This document shows, piece by piece, positions 16,294 through 26,482 of a stretch of 64,000 bases of DNA. Position 1 is the stretch's first letter, and every line of letters starts with the position of its first letter. The notes beneath the pieces were generated by a model. That model had not been told where the DNA came from, ran no database searches, and worked only from the letters and a program-made list of their open reading frames with translations. This stretch comes from BOG-908 sp963795825 (lineage in GTDB: Bacteria; Pseudomonadota; Alphaproteobacteria; Acetobacterales; Acetobacteraceae). The position numbers and the translations under genes are program-made. Where the stretch lies: positions 868,001 through 932,000 of the forward strand of contig CAWCIW010000005.1 in assembly GCA_963795825.1 (NCBI GenBank). The letters are read 5' to 3'.

Positions 16294-17720
16294 ATGAACA
16301 CCCAACGCAGATCCGTCCTGGCCGGCCTGGGCCTAGGCCTTGCAGGCGGGCTGCTGCGTCCCGCATCGGCCGCAGCACCCGCGCCGAAGCTCGTCCGCCT
16401 GCCGAACGCGATGGCGGCCGGCGGGCTGATCTACGATGTGGGCCGCGCCGGCTACACCGCCGACGAGTTCCTCCTCTCCGGCACCGCACCCACCTACCCC
16501 GCCACGTCGATGGCCGACGCCACCGACATGAGCAAGCGCGACAACCACGCCGATCTCGGCAGGCGCGACTTCACCTTGCCGCCCACTTCCGCGCCGCTCC
16601 CTTACGTCACCCGGATCGTGGTCTATCGCCCGACCGATCCCGCACGCTTCAACGGCCGTGTGCTCGTCGAGCCGAACCACCCGATCGGCGGCGGTGTGCT
16701 GTCGGTGTTCGGCTTCATGAACGACGTATTTCTCGCGGACGGCAATATCCATGTGAGCGTGGCGGCGCCTGTGAACTTTCCGAACCTGGTGGCGTCCGAC
16801 CCGGCCCGCTACGGCACGCTGCTTGCGGCGGATCCCACGCAGCTCTGGGGCATGCTGCGCGACGCGGGCGCTGCGTTGCGCCGCGGCGGCGAACTGCTGC
16901 CGGAGCGCTATCGCCTCGCCGGGCTGGTAATGACCGGCTATTCCTGGACCGGCGTCGCAGCCGCAAGCTTCGCCAATTTCCATCACGACAGCCGCACGCC
17001 AGGCCGATGGGCGGCCGATCTATGACGGCTACCTGCCGATGGCCAACGCCACCTATGTGCGCGACCTCGATGCCGCGGTGATACGGTTCAACACGCAAAG
17101 CGATTTCGACAGTTTCGGCGGCCTGCAGAACCGCAAGCCGGACAGCGATGCCAAGAGCGAGTCGGTTCCGGCTCTATGAAATGTCGGGCGCCGCGCATAT
17201 GCGCCAGGAGGATGCCTGGCCCGGGCTGGTGCCGCCGCCGCGGCCCCTGCGCAATTTCGTGGTGCCGACCGGCCTGCCCGGCGGCGTCGATGCCTGCCGC
17301 GCCGATTTCCCGAAAAATGCGGCGGCGAACAGCTTCCCGCTGCACCATTACGCCGCCGCCGCGTACGCCAATCTGTGGGACTGGGTGCTCGCGGGCAAGG
17401 CGCCGCCGCCCGGCGCGCTGATCGAGACCGATGCGGCGGGCGCCGCCCTGCTGGACCAGTTCGGCAACGCGAAAGGTGGGGCGCGCAGCAGCGACCTGGA
17501 CGTGCCTGCCGCGACATATGGCGTGGGCCCTAAAGGCGGGCTGTGCGCCCTGCCCGGCTATACGTTGGGCTTCGACGCGGCCCGCCTGCGCGCGCTCTAC
17601 GGCGATCCCGGCCAGTATCGCGCCAGGGTCGGCGCCGCGTTGGACGCCCTGGTAGCCGCGCGCCGCCTGCGCCCGCGCGAGGCGGCGCTGGCGCGCATGA
17701 CGGCCGAGCGCCGCTGGTGA
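16294..17720 (+). CDS. Tat-exported alpha/beta hydrolase domain protein, two frame breaks
   Basis: The N-terminus MNTQRRSVLAGLGLGLAGG is a twin-arginine signal with cleavage near PASAAA. The protein belongs to the large secreted alpha/beta hydrolase-domain family: GYSWTG (nucleophile Ser) lies near residue 218 and MSGAAHM, in the C-terminal half, gives the catalytic His. The frame shifts twice, once before 17024 and again at about 17150-17165, each by one base; family-like sequence continues through all three segments to the stop at 17720. It is likely a periplasmic esterase of the phenolic-ester cluster. The two shifts may be sequencing errors; if real, the gene is dead. Confidence 0.75.
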
Positions 17721-17766
17721 AATCCGGGCGCCACGCTTGGACGATGTTCGATGTTGGCGCTTTCGA

Positions 17767-17950
17767 GCAAGCAAGAAAGCAGTCCTTTTTCGAGAAAAAG
17801 GACCAAAAAGCTTTTGCCATGACGCCTGCCCTGCGGTCCGCTCTCTTTCTGCAGGCCGCCACGCTTGCAGAAGCAGCTTGGACCTTCCTGCAGGCGTCGG
17901 ATCAAAAGCTTTTTGCTTCTTTTTCTCGAAAAAGAAGGCCTTTCTTCCTG
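17767..17950. repeat. palindromic element copy 5 (A left, B right)
   Basis: The left arm has the GGACC type hairpin, whereas the right arm has the GAAGGCC type. In each arm the local stem is intact. The centre is CTGCAGGCCGCCACGCTTGCAG. It lies 46 bp after the hydrolase stop, and its right half appears to be translated as part of the next gene. Confidence 0.92.
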
Positions 17951-19886
17951 GCTGTCGCCGGTTACGCGACGAGCACAATCGCGGCGCTCTGCCTCGCCAG
18001 CACCGCCGCCACCGCCGCGGCGTTCGGCGACTACCACCCCGCACCGGTCTATTCCGGCATGTCGGCGACCAGCTTTCTGCTGCCGATGCGCGACGGCGTC
18101 CGGATCGCCATGCGCCTGTATCGTCCGACGCAAAACGGCCAGCCCGTCACCGACAAATTGCCGGTGATCTGGCACGCCGCGCTCGACATCGCAGAGACCG
18201 GCCCGCACGCCACGGGCGGCCCACCTTCCGGACCGCGCCCCGGCATCACCGTGGCCGAGGACCGCGCGCGAAGAGCCGGCGCGCGACCTGTCCGCGCTCA
18301 CCCGGCATGGTTACGTCGTGGCCGTGATCGCGCGGCGCGGGTCAGGCGCCTCGTTCGGCCGCCGCCGCGGCTACGAGGACCTCACCGAGGCGGAGGATTC
18401 CTACGAGATCACCGAGTGGCTGGCGCGCCAGCCTTTCTCCAACGGCCGGATCGGCGTCTATGGCTGCTCCAATACCGGCGAGGCGGCCATGCACGTCCTG
18501 GCCATGCGGCCGCCGCATCTGCAGGCGGTGTTCGCCGGCTGCTTCTCGTTCAACCGCTTCGACGGCTTTGCGCGCGGCGGCCTCATCGCCAACTGGGGCG
18601 CGGGGCCGCAGCGCAGCCTGGCCGACGACCTGCGCGCCACCCCGGTGGACGGCGCCGATGGCCACGCGCTGCTCGAAGCCGCTGCACGGTCCCATGCCGG
18701 CAGCGCCTATCTGCTCGACCTGATGGCCGGCATGCCCTACCGCGACAGCGTCTCCGCCCTGACCATGAGCCGGTTCTGGTACGAGGCCAGCGTCAGCTCG
18801 TATCTGGACGCCATGCGCGCGTCGGGCGCGGCCCTCTACATCCAGGCCGGCTGGCGCGACGATTTCCGCGCCCAGGGCCTGGTCGCCTGGGCTAACTACC
18901 TGCCGGGCCGGCGCTACATCGTGGTCGGCGACTGGCAGCATTGCGCCAATACCGGCTTCGACCTGCGCGCCGAACAGCTCCGCTTCTACGACGCGTATCT
19001 GAAGGACATCGACACCGGCATCACCCGCGACGCCGCGGTGCACTACCAGGTGATCGACCCGGGCCACGGCATGCTGGAGTGGCAGGCGGCGGCGTCCTGG
19101 CCGGTGCGCACTGTTTCGGTCATGTGGCGGGTCCAGCCGGATGGCGTGCTTGCCTATACGTCGGATGGTGGGCATGCCCAGACGCCAAGCGGGGCGCCAT
19201 CCGATACCCCGGACAGCACGCCTGGTCACACATCAAGCGGCGGCACCGTTGCGCACACACCCGGCACTACGCTTGTCCGCACAGCGGCAAGCAAACCCGC
19301 CAACCAGCCGCCAGGTGCCCAAGCCAGCGAGGCGCGGGGGACCACGGACATCGCGATCGACACCAACCTGTCCTGTCCCGGCGGGATCACCGATCCACGC
19401 CTGGTGGCGTTCAGCCAGGCCTGCGATCCGTCGTCGGGCGGCGCACACTGGACCGGTCCGGCGCTCACCGCGTCCCTCACGATCGTGGGCCACCCGCTGC
19501 TGCACATACGCGTGGGCGCCAGCACCCCGCAACCGCGCCTGTTCGCCTATCTCGAAGACGTGGCGCCGGACGGCCGCGCCGCGGTGGTAACGGATGCGCG
19601 CCTGGCGCTGGCGCTGCGCCGGACCGCCACGCCCGCCTGGGACACGCTCGGCCTGCCCTGGCACGAGGCGTGGGAGGCGGACCTGCAGCCCCTGAAGCCT
19701 GGCGAGATGGTGGACGCCGACATCGCCTTTCTGCCCACCGCCTACGTGTTCGCCGCCGGGCACCGCCTGCGCCTGGCGATCGCCGGCGCCGACCCGCGCG
19801 AGCGCCTGCGCCCCGCCGTTCCCGCCGGGGCGTCGCTCACCGTCGCCACCGGCCAGACCACGCTCACTCTGCCGGAGATCCCGTGA
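17819..19886 (+). CDS. secreted CocE/NonD (X-Pro dipeptidyl-peptidase, S15) family hydrolase, one frame break
   Basis: An alpha/beta hydrolase of the CocE/S15 family with the jelly-roll C-terminal domain, acting on acyl or peptide bonds. The N-terminal part (FLLPMRDGVRIAMRLYRP) and the rest (HGYVVAVIARRGSGASFG, GCSNTGEAAMHV with the catalytic Ser, GWRDDF, VVGDWQH with the catalytic His) are in two frames joined near 18270 in a GCGCGCGC stretch. The signal peptide core FFLAVAGYATSTIAALCLAS is preceded by SRKRRP, encoded by the palindromic element. The only normal in-frame start before it is ATG 17819, also inside the element. A Ser/Thr/Pro-rich linker spans roughly 19150-19340. The stop overlaps the tannase start. 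Confidence 0.78.
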
Positions 19887-21423
19887 TGGCGCGCGCCCCC
19901 TGCTCGCCGCCCTGCTGCTGCTGCCCGTTGCCGCGGCCGCGCAGGACCTGGCAGCACGCTGCGCCGGCCTCGCCGCCGCGCCGCCCGCGCAGATGCGCCT
20001 GCAGGCCGAAATCGTGGCCGCCGCGCCCTCCTGGTCGCCGGTGGCGGAAGCGGCCAACCCGGTGCAGCCCGCATCACCTTTGGCCGCCAAGCCGTTCGCC
20101 GTGACCGCACCGTTCTGCCGCGTGCAGGGCCAAATCGGCGCCGATATCGGCTTCGAGCTTTGGCTGCCGGACCCCTCGCACTGGAACAGGCGGATGCTCG
20201 GCGCCGGCGTGGGCGGCGACGCCGGCGTGTTCAACTACGCAGACCTCGCAACCGGGCTGGCGCGCGGCTACGCGGCCGCCACCACCGACACCGGCCACAA
20301 GGCGGCCGACCGCCACTGGATGATGGGCCCGCCGGCGCGGCTTGCGGAATTCGAAAGCACCGCCGAACACAGCCTGGCCGAAGCCGCCGCCCTGCTCGCC
20401 GCGCGTTTCTACGGCCAGGCGCCGCAACACAGCTACTTCACCGGCTGTTCCGGTGGCGGACGGCAGGCGCTGAAGGAAATGCAGGATTACCCGGGCGATT
20501 ACGACGGCATCATCGCCGGCGCCCCCGGGCCGCAAACCTCGGAAATGACCACGCGGCGCATGTGGGAAATCATCGAACGCGAATCCCATCCCGGCCTGAT
20601 GTCCGCGGCCGACTGGCAACACGTGGCCGATGCAGCCGTGGCGCAATGCGACACGGCCGACGGGCTGGCCGACGGCGTGATCGCCGACCCGCGCGCCTGC
20701 CACTTCGACGTGGCAAGCCTGCGCTGCCCGGCCGCAACCAAAGGCGGCTTCTGCCTGTCGCCGGCGCAAACGGCGCTGGCCGCCACGATCTACGGCCCCC
20801 TGCGCGACAGCACCGGCCGGGCGCTCGATGACGGCATCCTGCCCGGCGTACTGGTCGATGCCGGCCGATCCCGCCTGGCACCCGCGATCTTCGGCCAGGC
20901 GGTGCGCCACACGCCGGACTGGACCGGCCAGGGCTTCGACGTCGACCGCGACTACGACGCGATACGCCGCGCGCTGCCAGACCTCGATGCCGACCGCGCG
21001 GACATCGGCGCCTTCGCCCGCCGCGGCGGCAAGGCCATCCTCTACCAGGGCCTGAACGACCCGGCCGTGGCCGCCCGCATGACCATCGGCTACTTCGACC
21101 GCGTGGCGCACGCCCTCGGCCCGAATTTCGGCGCCACGATGCGGCTGTTCCTGGTGCCAGGAATGAACCATTGCGCAGGCGGCCCGGGCGCGGACCGCTT
21201 CGGCGGCGCGGGCTCGCCTGGCCCGTCGGACGATGCCGCGCACGATCTTCTTACGACACTCGATCGTTGGGTCTCTTCTGGCGACGCGCCGGAGCGGGTA
21301 ATCGCCAGCAGGGTGGTTGGGGGCTCGGTCGTGGCGACACGGCCGCTTTGCGCTTATCCGGAGATGCCGCGCTACGTAGGGGGGGATGCTGGTTCAGCTT
21401 CCAGTTTCGTCTGCCGGCGGTGA
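19886..21423 (+). CDS. tannase / feruloyl esterase family protein, probable frame break in signal peptide
   Basis: A secreted tannase/feruloyl esterase that cleaves galloyl or feruloyl esters. The signature GCSGGGRQALKEMQDYPGDY carries the nucleophile Ser and its paired Cys, and FLVPGMNHCAGGPGADRF carries the catalytic His and the second Cys. These form the CS-D-HC arrangement of the family. The main frame is open from 19993, but a signal peptide (PLLAALLLLPVAAAAQDLA) is encoded just upstream in the same frame. The ATG at 19886 is one base out of phase; one extra C in the run at 19896-19900 would join them, so I extend to 19886. The ATG overlaps the preceding stop. Product: a free phenolic acid. 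Confidence 0.85.
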
Positions 21424-21445
21424 GGTTTGGGTTGGGGCAGCGTTA

Positions 21446-22030
21446 GGCAAGGCAAGGCCTTCTTTTCTGAAGAAAAGAAGCAAAAGACTTTTGACTCCGC
21501 TGTCGCGTCCGATGCGATGAATGCGGTGTTTGGAACGTAGCGCCTCAGGCCACGGAAAGGCGGAGGCTTACGATCGCGAATTATCATGCACTGGCCTTGC
21601 GGCTGACATTTTGCAGCGATGACCGAAAACAGGAGTTTATGTCTGGACGATTAACCGACGATCTCGGCTCCGAGCAAAATCGGTGAGCTTGGCAGAACAG
21701 GCGTGAGGCGAGGTGCAGGCGTCCGACTAAAGCTATTTACTTTCCGCACTCGAAAAAGCAAAATGAATTATTTTAAAGGCAAGTTCTTCAGGATACGGCG
21801 CCTTTTCAATGTACGAGTAAATGGACTATCGGCAACTCTCTAGAAAGAGACACAATGTTTTCTCTACCTGAGCTGCATCCGGCATCACCGTAATCGGTGT
21901 AAAATCCAAGCTAGCAAGCGCATCGGCAAAAGCAACGAAACGAAGCCTAACTCCAGCTTGCCCGCGACAGCACACAGCAAAAGTTTTTTGCTTCTTTTTT
22001 TCAAAAAAGAAGGCCTTGTCTTACCTTGCC
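21446..22030. repeat. palindromic element copy 6 (B/B) with enlarged, decayed interior
   Basis: This fills most of the 616-bp gap between the convergent tannase and gntR genes, and I see no gene in it. The left B arm (21446-21510) carries GGCCTTCTTTTC...GAAAAGAAG and CTCCGCTGTCGCG. The right B arm (21961-22030) carries GCGACAGC, GCAAAAG and the GAAGGCC hairpin. The interior is AT-richer than its surroundings and holds a degenerate A-type right arm at about 21712-21770 (GTGCAGGCGTCCGAC followed by ACTCGAAAAAG). Confidence 0.7.
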
Positions 22031-22039
22031 TTGTCTTCC

Positions 22040-22741
22040 CTAGCGCCCTTTCCAAGCCTCACCCAAAAACACCAACCGCAAATTGCTCATAGAGATACGC
22101 GCATGCTCCCGGGCGATCGCCTCAGCGCGCGCGCCTTGACGGCATGCGATCGCGTCGAGCAGCGCGCGATGCTGGCTTTGCGCCACCACAAACGTGGCGC
22201 GCGCCCCGCCGGGCAGCCCTCCTAATGCGGCAAATGCGTTGGGCGAGGCGAACGGCAGTGCGGCCACGCGCGCGATCTGTCGTTGTATCGGCGCGGAGCG
22301 GCAGAGCGCGGCCAGGCCGGTGTGGAAGCGCGCATTGTGCTCGGCGTAGGCGCCGATTACGGCCGTATCGCACGCCCCAGCGAGCGCCAGGTCGATATCG
22401 CACAGGCAGGACTCGAGTGCCGCGATGTCGTCGGCGGCCGCGCCGCGTTCCGCCGCGAGCCGGGCGGCGAGGCCTTCCAGCGTGCCACGCAGTTCGATCG
22501 TGTCGAGCACGTCGGCTTGCGAGAATGCGGCGACGGCATAGCCGCCACCTGGTAGTTTCTCGAGCAGCCCTTCTTCCTGCAGGCGCGCGAGGGCGGCGCG
22601 GACCGGGGTGCGCGAGAGGCCGAGGCGGGCGACGATGGCGAGTTCGGCGACCCGTTCGCCTGGCCGCAGCTCGCCCTGTGCGATCATGTCGCGCAGCCCC
22701 ACGAGGACGCGCGGCACGCTGGCCGCGCGGGTGCCGCTCAC
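22040..22741 (-). CDS. GntR-family (FCD) transcriptional regulator, VanR-like
   Basis: A 233-residue regulator with an N-terminal winged helix (ELAIVARLGLSRTPVRAALARLQEEGLL) and a C-terminal FCD ligand-binding domain containing ELRGTLEGLAARLAAERG and the metal-site-like ARFHTGLAAL. The GTG start at 22741 overlaps the vanB stop as GTGA, so it is the last gene of the vanAB run. GntR proteins in this position (VanR) usually repress vanAB until vanillate binds. The upstream open frame to 22921 is shadow of vanB. Its convergent neighbour is the tannase gene. Confidence 0.9.
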   Translation of the reverse strand: MSGTRAASVPRVLVGLRDMIAQGELRPGERVAELAIVARLGLSRTPVRAALARLQEEGLLEKLPGGGYAVAAFSQADVLDTIELRGTLEGLAARLAAERGAAADDIAALESCLCDIDLALAGACDTAVIGAYAEHNARFHTGLAALCRSAPIQRQIARVAALPFASPNAFAALGGLPGGARATFVVAQSQHRALLDAIACRQGARAEAIAREHARISMSNLRLVFLGEAWKGR

Positions 22742-23715
22742 GCGCTTTCGCGGTCGGCCGTGTCGAGCACCAGCGTTCCGCCGGCCACGCGCGAGACGCA
22801 GGTGCAGAGCCGTGTCTGTTGCTGTTGTTCGTCGGCCGAGAGGAACACGTCGCGGTGGTCGATTGCGTGGTCGGTGGCGAGGATACGCAGCGCGCAGAGT
22901 CCGCATTCGCCTTTGCGGCAACCCGAGATCATGGCGATTCCTGCGCCTTCGAGCGCGTCGAGCAGGCTCTGGTCGGCGGCAACCGGGATCTCGCGGCCGA
23001 GGCGGGGGATGCGCACGTGGAACGCCGTGTTGATGGCGGATCCGGCCGTGCCGAACGTTTCGAAGCGGAAATCGGCGGGCTTGCGGCCGAGATCGGCCCA
23101 GGCCGCACGCGCCGCGTTCAGCATAGCGAGCGGGCCGCAGAGATAGACCATGGTGTTCAGCGGGAGGTTGGCGAACCGGGCGGCGAAATCGATGCGGCCG
23201 CCTTCGGAAGAGATGGCGGTCGACAGGCGCGTACCGAGCAGTGGCGCCAGCTCGTCGTGCAACGCGAGATCGGTTCTGTGGCGGACGGCATGGACCAGGT
23301 GGAAATCCGCGCCGGCCGCCTGCAGGGCGATCGCCATCGGGGCGAGCGCGGTGATGCCGATGCCGCCGGCGATCAGCAGTTTATGGGAGGTATCGGCGAG
23401 CAGCGGGAAATCGTTGCGCGGGGCCGCGGCTTCGAGCGTGTCGCCGGGCGCAAGGCGCCAGAACGCGGCCGAGCCGCCGCGGCTGACGGGCACGCGCCTG
23501 ACCGCGATCCGGTAGGCATCGCCGCCGCCGCCATCGAGCAGGGAATAGGTGCGGAACAGCGGTCCGGCGGGCGTATCGATGCGCAGCGGCAGGTGGCTGC
23601 CCGGTGTTGCGCGCGGCATCGGCGCGGCCGGCGCTATGCGGAACTCCCTGATATCCGGGGCGAGATCGCGGAGTGCGGCGATCCGGCATTGGGTCCAGTA
23701 TTCGGCGATTGTCAT
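22738..23715 (-). CDS. vanB: vanillate O-demethylase reductase subunit VanB
   Basis: A 325-residue ferredoxin-NADH reductase of the phthalate-dioxygenase-reductase type. It passes electrons from NAD(P)H through FMN and a [2Fe-2S] centre to the oxygenase VanA. Motifs in order are RTYSL for flavin binding (near residue 60), GGIGITALAPMA for NAD binding, YLCGPLAM, and the C-terminal plant-type ferredoxin with CRKGECGLC and a later Cys. The start is ATG 23715. vanA lies upstream on the same strand, separated by 217 bp filled by a palindromic element, and the GntR gene overlaps its stop. Confidence 0.93.
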   Translation of the reverse strand: MTIAEYWTQCRIAALRDLAPDIREFRIAPAAPMPRATPGSHLPLRIDTPAGPLFRTYSLLDGGGGDAYRIAVRRVPVSRGGSAAFWRLAPGDTLEAAAPRNDFPLLADTSHKLLIAGGIGITALAPMAIALQAAGADFHLVHAVRHRTDLALHDELAPLLGTRLSTAISSEGGRIDFAARFANLPLNTMVYLCGPLAMLNAARAAWADLGRKPADFRFETFGTAGSAINTAFHVRIPRLGREIPVAADQSLLDALEGAGIAMISGCRKGECGLCALRILATDHAIDHRDVFLSADEQQQQTRLCTCVSRVAGGTLVLDTADRESA

Positions 23716-23727
23716 GTCGGGGTTTTC

Positions 23728-23922
23728 GGCAGCAAGGAAGGAAGTAGTCCTTTTTCGAGAAAAAGGACCAAAAAGCTTTTGCTATGACGCCTGCATGAAG
23801 ACGTAGGCTCTATATGCAAGATTACCGACTGGCAAAATAAATGTACGCCCTGGTGCAGGCGTCGGAGCAAAAGCTTTTTGGTCCTTTTTCTCGAAAAAGG
23901 ACGACTTCCTTCCTTTGCCTTG
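23728..23922. repeat. palindromic element copy 7 (A/A), between vanA and vanB
   Basis: Full element, 10 bp from the vanA stop and 12 bp upstream of the vanB start. The centre is in the opposite orientation to copies 2-5 (ATGCAAGATTACCGACTGGC). It separates the two subunit genes of one enzyme. Confidence 0.9.
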
Positions 23923-23932
23923 CACGCCACGA

Positions 23933-24999
23933 TCAAGCCGCATCAGCGCGCGCGAGAACCTGCTCGGCGCCAACCATGTCGGCGATCGCGCGCCTAGCCC
24001 AAAGTGCGCCGGCATCGATGTTCAGGTTATAGAACGGCGTGCGCGTGTGGCGCAGGATCGCCTGCTGCTGCGCCTGCAATATCGCGGCATCCTGGTCGTA
24101 CAGCCCACGTCCGTCGCCGACATGCGCGTGGTGGATGGCGGCGGTAAGCGCCGCATCGTCGGTGCGGAAGCCGCGCACGAAATTCCAGTGGTAATGGCAG
24201 GTGGTGGCCGTCTCTGGCGTGATGGCCGCCAGGAAATACCCGCCCACGCCGTGGCTGAAATCGCCCTCCGGCGCGCCGGTGCCGACCGGCGCCACGCCGA
24301 CATGGCCGGCCACCACCGAGGGCGCCTCGAAGCGGATGATCTGCCAGCGGTCGACGAGCCCCGGGCGGCCGAGGTTCTTCGCCCAGAACGGCGGCGGCTC
24401 GATGCCTTTCATCCAGCGCGTCACGGTGACGAAATGGTCCGCGTGCGTCGCCTCGAACGGCGCCGCGGTGACCAATTCGTCACCGATGCTACCGGCATGC
24501 ACGTAAGTCTCGTGCGTCAGGTCCATCAGGTTGTCGATGACGAGCCGCCAGTCGCAGCGCAGCGACATGTAGCTGCCGCCTTCGCCCACCCAGTGGGGGA
24601 GTCGTTCCAGTGCATGTCCGGCACCAGCGCCGGATCGGCCAGCGCCGGATCGCCCGGCCAGACCCAGACGAGCCGGTGCCGCTCGGCCACCGGATAGGCC
24701 CGCACGCGCGCGGACGGATTTATCGTGGCTTGCGCCGGCATGTGGGTGCAGCGGCCGGCCGCGTCGAACGCGAGGCCGTGGTAGCCGCAGACCACGTCGT
24801 CGCCGCGCAGGCAGCCGAGGCTCAGCGGGACCAGGCGGTGCCAGCAGGCATCCTCCAGGGCGGCAAGGCCGCCGTCGCCGCGGCGGTAGAGCACGATGTC
24901 GGTGTCGCAGATGGTTCTGGGCGTGAGCGCGCGGGTGATTTCGTGGGACCAGGCGGCGGCATACCAGGCGTTCAGCGGGTATGGGGTTTGTTCCGGCAT
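23933..24999 (-). CDS. vanA: vanillate O-demethylase oxygenase subunit VanA, one frame break
   Basis: A Rieske non-heme iron oxygenase that demethylates vanillate to protocatechuate and formaldehyde. The N-terminus PLNAWYAAAWSHEI is typical. The Rieske ligands are in ACWHRLVPLSLG and VVCGYHGLAFD. The mononuclear iron ligands are in NLMDLTHETYVHAGSIG. The frame breaks at about 24597 in a run of five G on the plus strand; one more base would rebuild HWNDSPHWVGEGGSYM, which is continuous with the family. The start is ATG 24999 and the stop is at 23933, giving about 355 residues. The intact motifs on both sides favour a homopolymer sequencing error. Confidence 0.88.
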
Positions 25000-25019
25000 G
25001 TTTGCGTCTCCCTTTGCGT

Positions 25020-25225
25020 TGTATACAGGAAGGGAGGAAGCAAGCAGTCCTTTTTTGAAAAAAAGGACCAAAAAACTTTTGCTCCGTCCGCCTGCACGAA
25101 TGCACCATATCTTTGTGCAAATCACGGAACTGCAGAAATCATGTATAACTATGGGCAGGCGGGGAGATAAAAGTTTTTTGGTCCTTTTTTTCAAAAAAGG
25201 ACTGCTTGCTTCCTTTCTGTATACA
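25020..25225. repeat. palindromic element copy 8 (A/A, longest), between aromatic-acid permease and vanA
   Basis: The outer ends TGTATACAG and CTGTATACA extend the inverted repeat beyond the usual arms, so the element is 206 bp. Loops are the TTTTTTGAAAAAAA variant. It abuts the permease stop codon at 25226 with no gap and ends 20 bp from the vanA start. Confidence 0.92.
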
Positions 25226-26482
25226 TCAACCCCGCGCCGGTTCACCCCGACGCACCAGGCTAAGCGCCGCCAGTGCCGCCACGAGCAGCCCCGGCAGTAG
25301 CGCCACCAGCACCGTCGTCGCGCCATGGCCGCGCGCCAGGATCGCCCCCGCCAGCGCAGGGCCGGCGATCGCCCCCAGCCTGCCCACGCCCACAGCCGCG
25401 CCCACGCCGGCGCCACGCATCGCGGTGGCGTAGAAGCCGGGCGCCAGCGCGTAGAGCACGAGTTGGCCGCCGATGACGAAGAAGCCGGCGCAGAACCCGG
25501 CCGCCAGCGTCTGCACCAGCGTGGCCGCCGCGATCAGCCCGACCAGGCCGGCCAGCACGCCGGCATACATCGTGACGACGCAGAGCCAGCGGGCGGTGCG
25601 GTCCATCATCGCGCCGAACACCAGGCTGCCGACCGCGGCGCCGACATTGAAGATGATCTGCGTCTCGCCGGCCTGCGCGCGCGTCAGGCCGCGTCCGGCC
25701 AGCAGGGTCGGCAGCCAGTTCAGCAGCAGATAGACCACCAGCAGCGTGAAGAAATAGCTCGTCCACAGCAGCAGCGTGACCGGCAGGCGGCCGCCGCCGA
25801 ACAAGGTCTGCGCATACGGCATACGCACGCCGCCGACTTCGGTGTCGGCCTGGGCGGCGAAAATTTGCGAGACCGGCAAGGCGAACAGCACGAGCGGCAC
25901 GAGCAGGATCGGCAGCGCGCCGCCCACGATGAACACCGTGCGCCAGCCCTCCGGCCCGCCGGCGATCAGGCCGGCCGCCGCCGCACCCACCCCGCCCAGC
26001 GGCAGCCCGGCATACATGATGCTGATGGCGCCGCTGCGCCTGGCCGGTAGGGCCGCCTCCGCGGTCAGTGCGATCAGGTTCGGCAGGGCCGCGCCGAGGC
26101 CAATGCCCGTCAGCAGGCGCGCGACCGCGAGCATGGCCGGCGAGGTGGCGATCGCGGTCAGCAGCGAGAACGCGCCGAACAGCACCATCGAGGCCACCAG
26201 CAGCCGCTTGCGCCCGAACCGGTCGGCGAGGCGCCCGCCGACCATGGCGCCCGGGAGCAGGCCGAGTGTGCCGATGCTGAAGATCAGCCCGAGCATTCCC
26301 GCATCGAGGTGCAGTGCGTGTGCCAGGCGCGAAGCCACCACGCCGGTCGATTGCAGGTCGTAGCCCTCGAGCAGGGCTGCCAGGAAGCAGATCGCGATAG
26401 TGGTGCTGCCGTCGGGGTCGGGCATCGCGCCGCCCGCGCGCCCGATGGCTGTGTCGCCTTCGCGAATGGGGGTGTCGCTCAT
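25226..26482 (-). CDS. aromatic acid:H+ symporter (AAHS family MFS)
   Basis: A 418-residue, 12-segment inner-membrane transporter. ALLEGYDLQSTGVVASRL matches the DGYDxQ motif that marks the aromatic acid:proton symporter family (here EGYDLQ), and GGRLADRFGRKRLLV is the cytoplasmic loop signature of MFS carriers. The start at 26482 overlaps the stop of the secreted hydrolase as ATGA. Lying just upstream of vanA in the same direction, it probably imports vanillate, ferulate or a related phenolic acid released by the operon's esterases. The precise substrate cannot be read. Confidence 0.9.
   Translation of the reverse strand: MSDTPIREGDTAIGRAGGAMPDPDGSTTIAICFLAALLEGYDLQSTGVVASRLAHALHLDAGMLGLIFSIGTLGLLPGAMVGGRLADRFGRKRLLVASMVLFGAFSLLTAIATSPAMLAVARLLTGIGLGAALPNLIALTAEAALPARRSGAISIMYAGLPLGGVGAAAAGLIAGGPEGWRTVFIVGGALPILLVPLVLFALPVSQIFAAQADTEVGGVRMPYAQTLFGGGRLPVTLLLWTSYFFTLLVVYLLLNWLPTLLAGRGLTRAQAGETQIIFNVGAAVGSLVFGAMMDRTARWLCVVTMYAGVLAGLVGLIAAATLVQTLAAGFCAGFFVIGGQLVLYALAPGFYATAMRGAGVGAAVGVGRLGAIAGPALAGAILARGHGATTVLVALLPGLLVAALAALSLVRRGEPARG

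Noticed and set aside
21500..21960. Possible RNA gene in the AT-richer stretch between tannase and gntR
   Set aside because: No cloverleaf, no conserved terminator and no recognisable ncRNA. Part of it is a decayed copy of the palindromic element.
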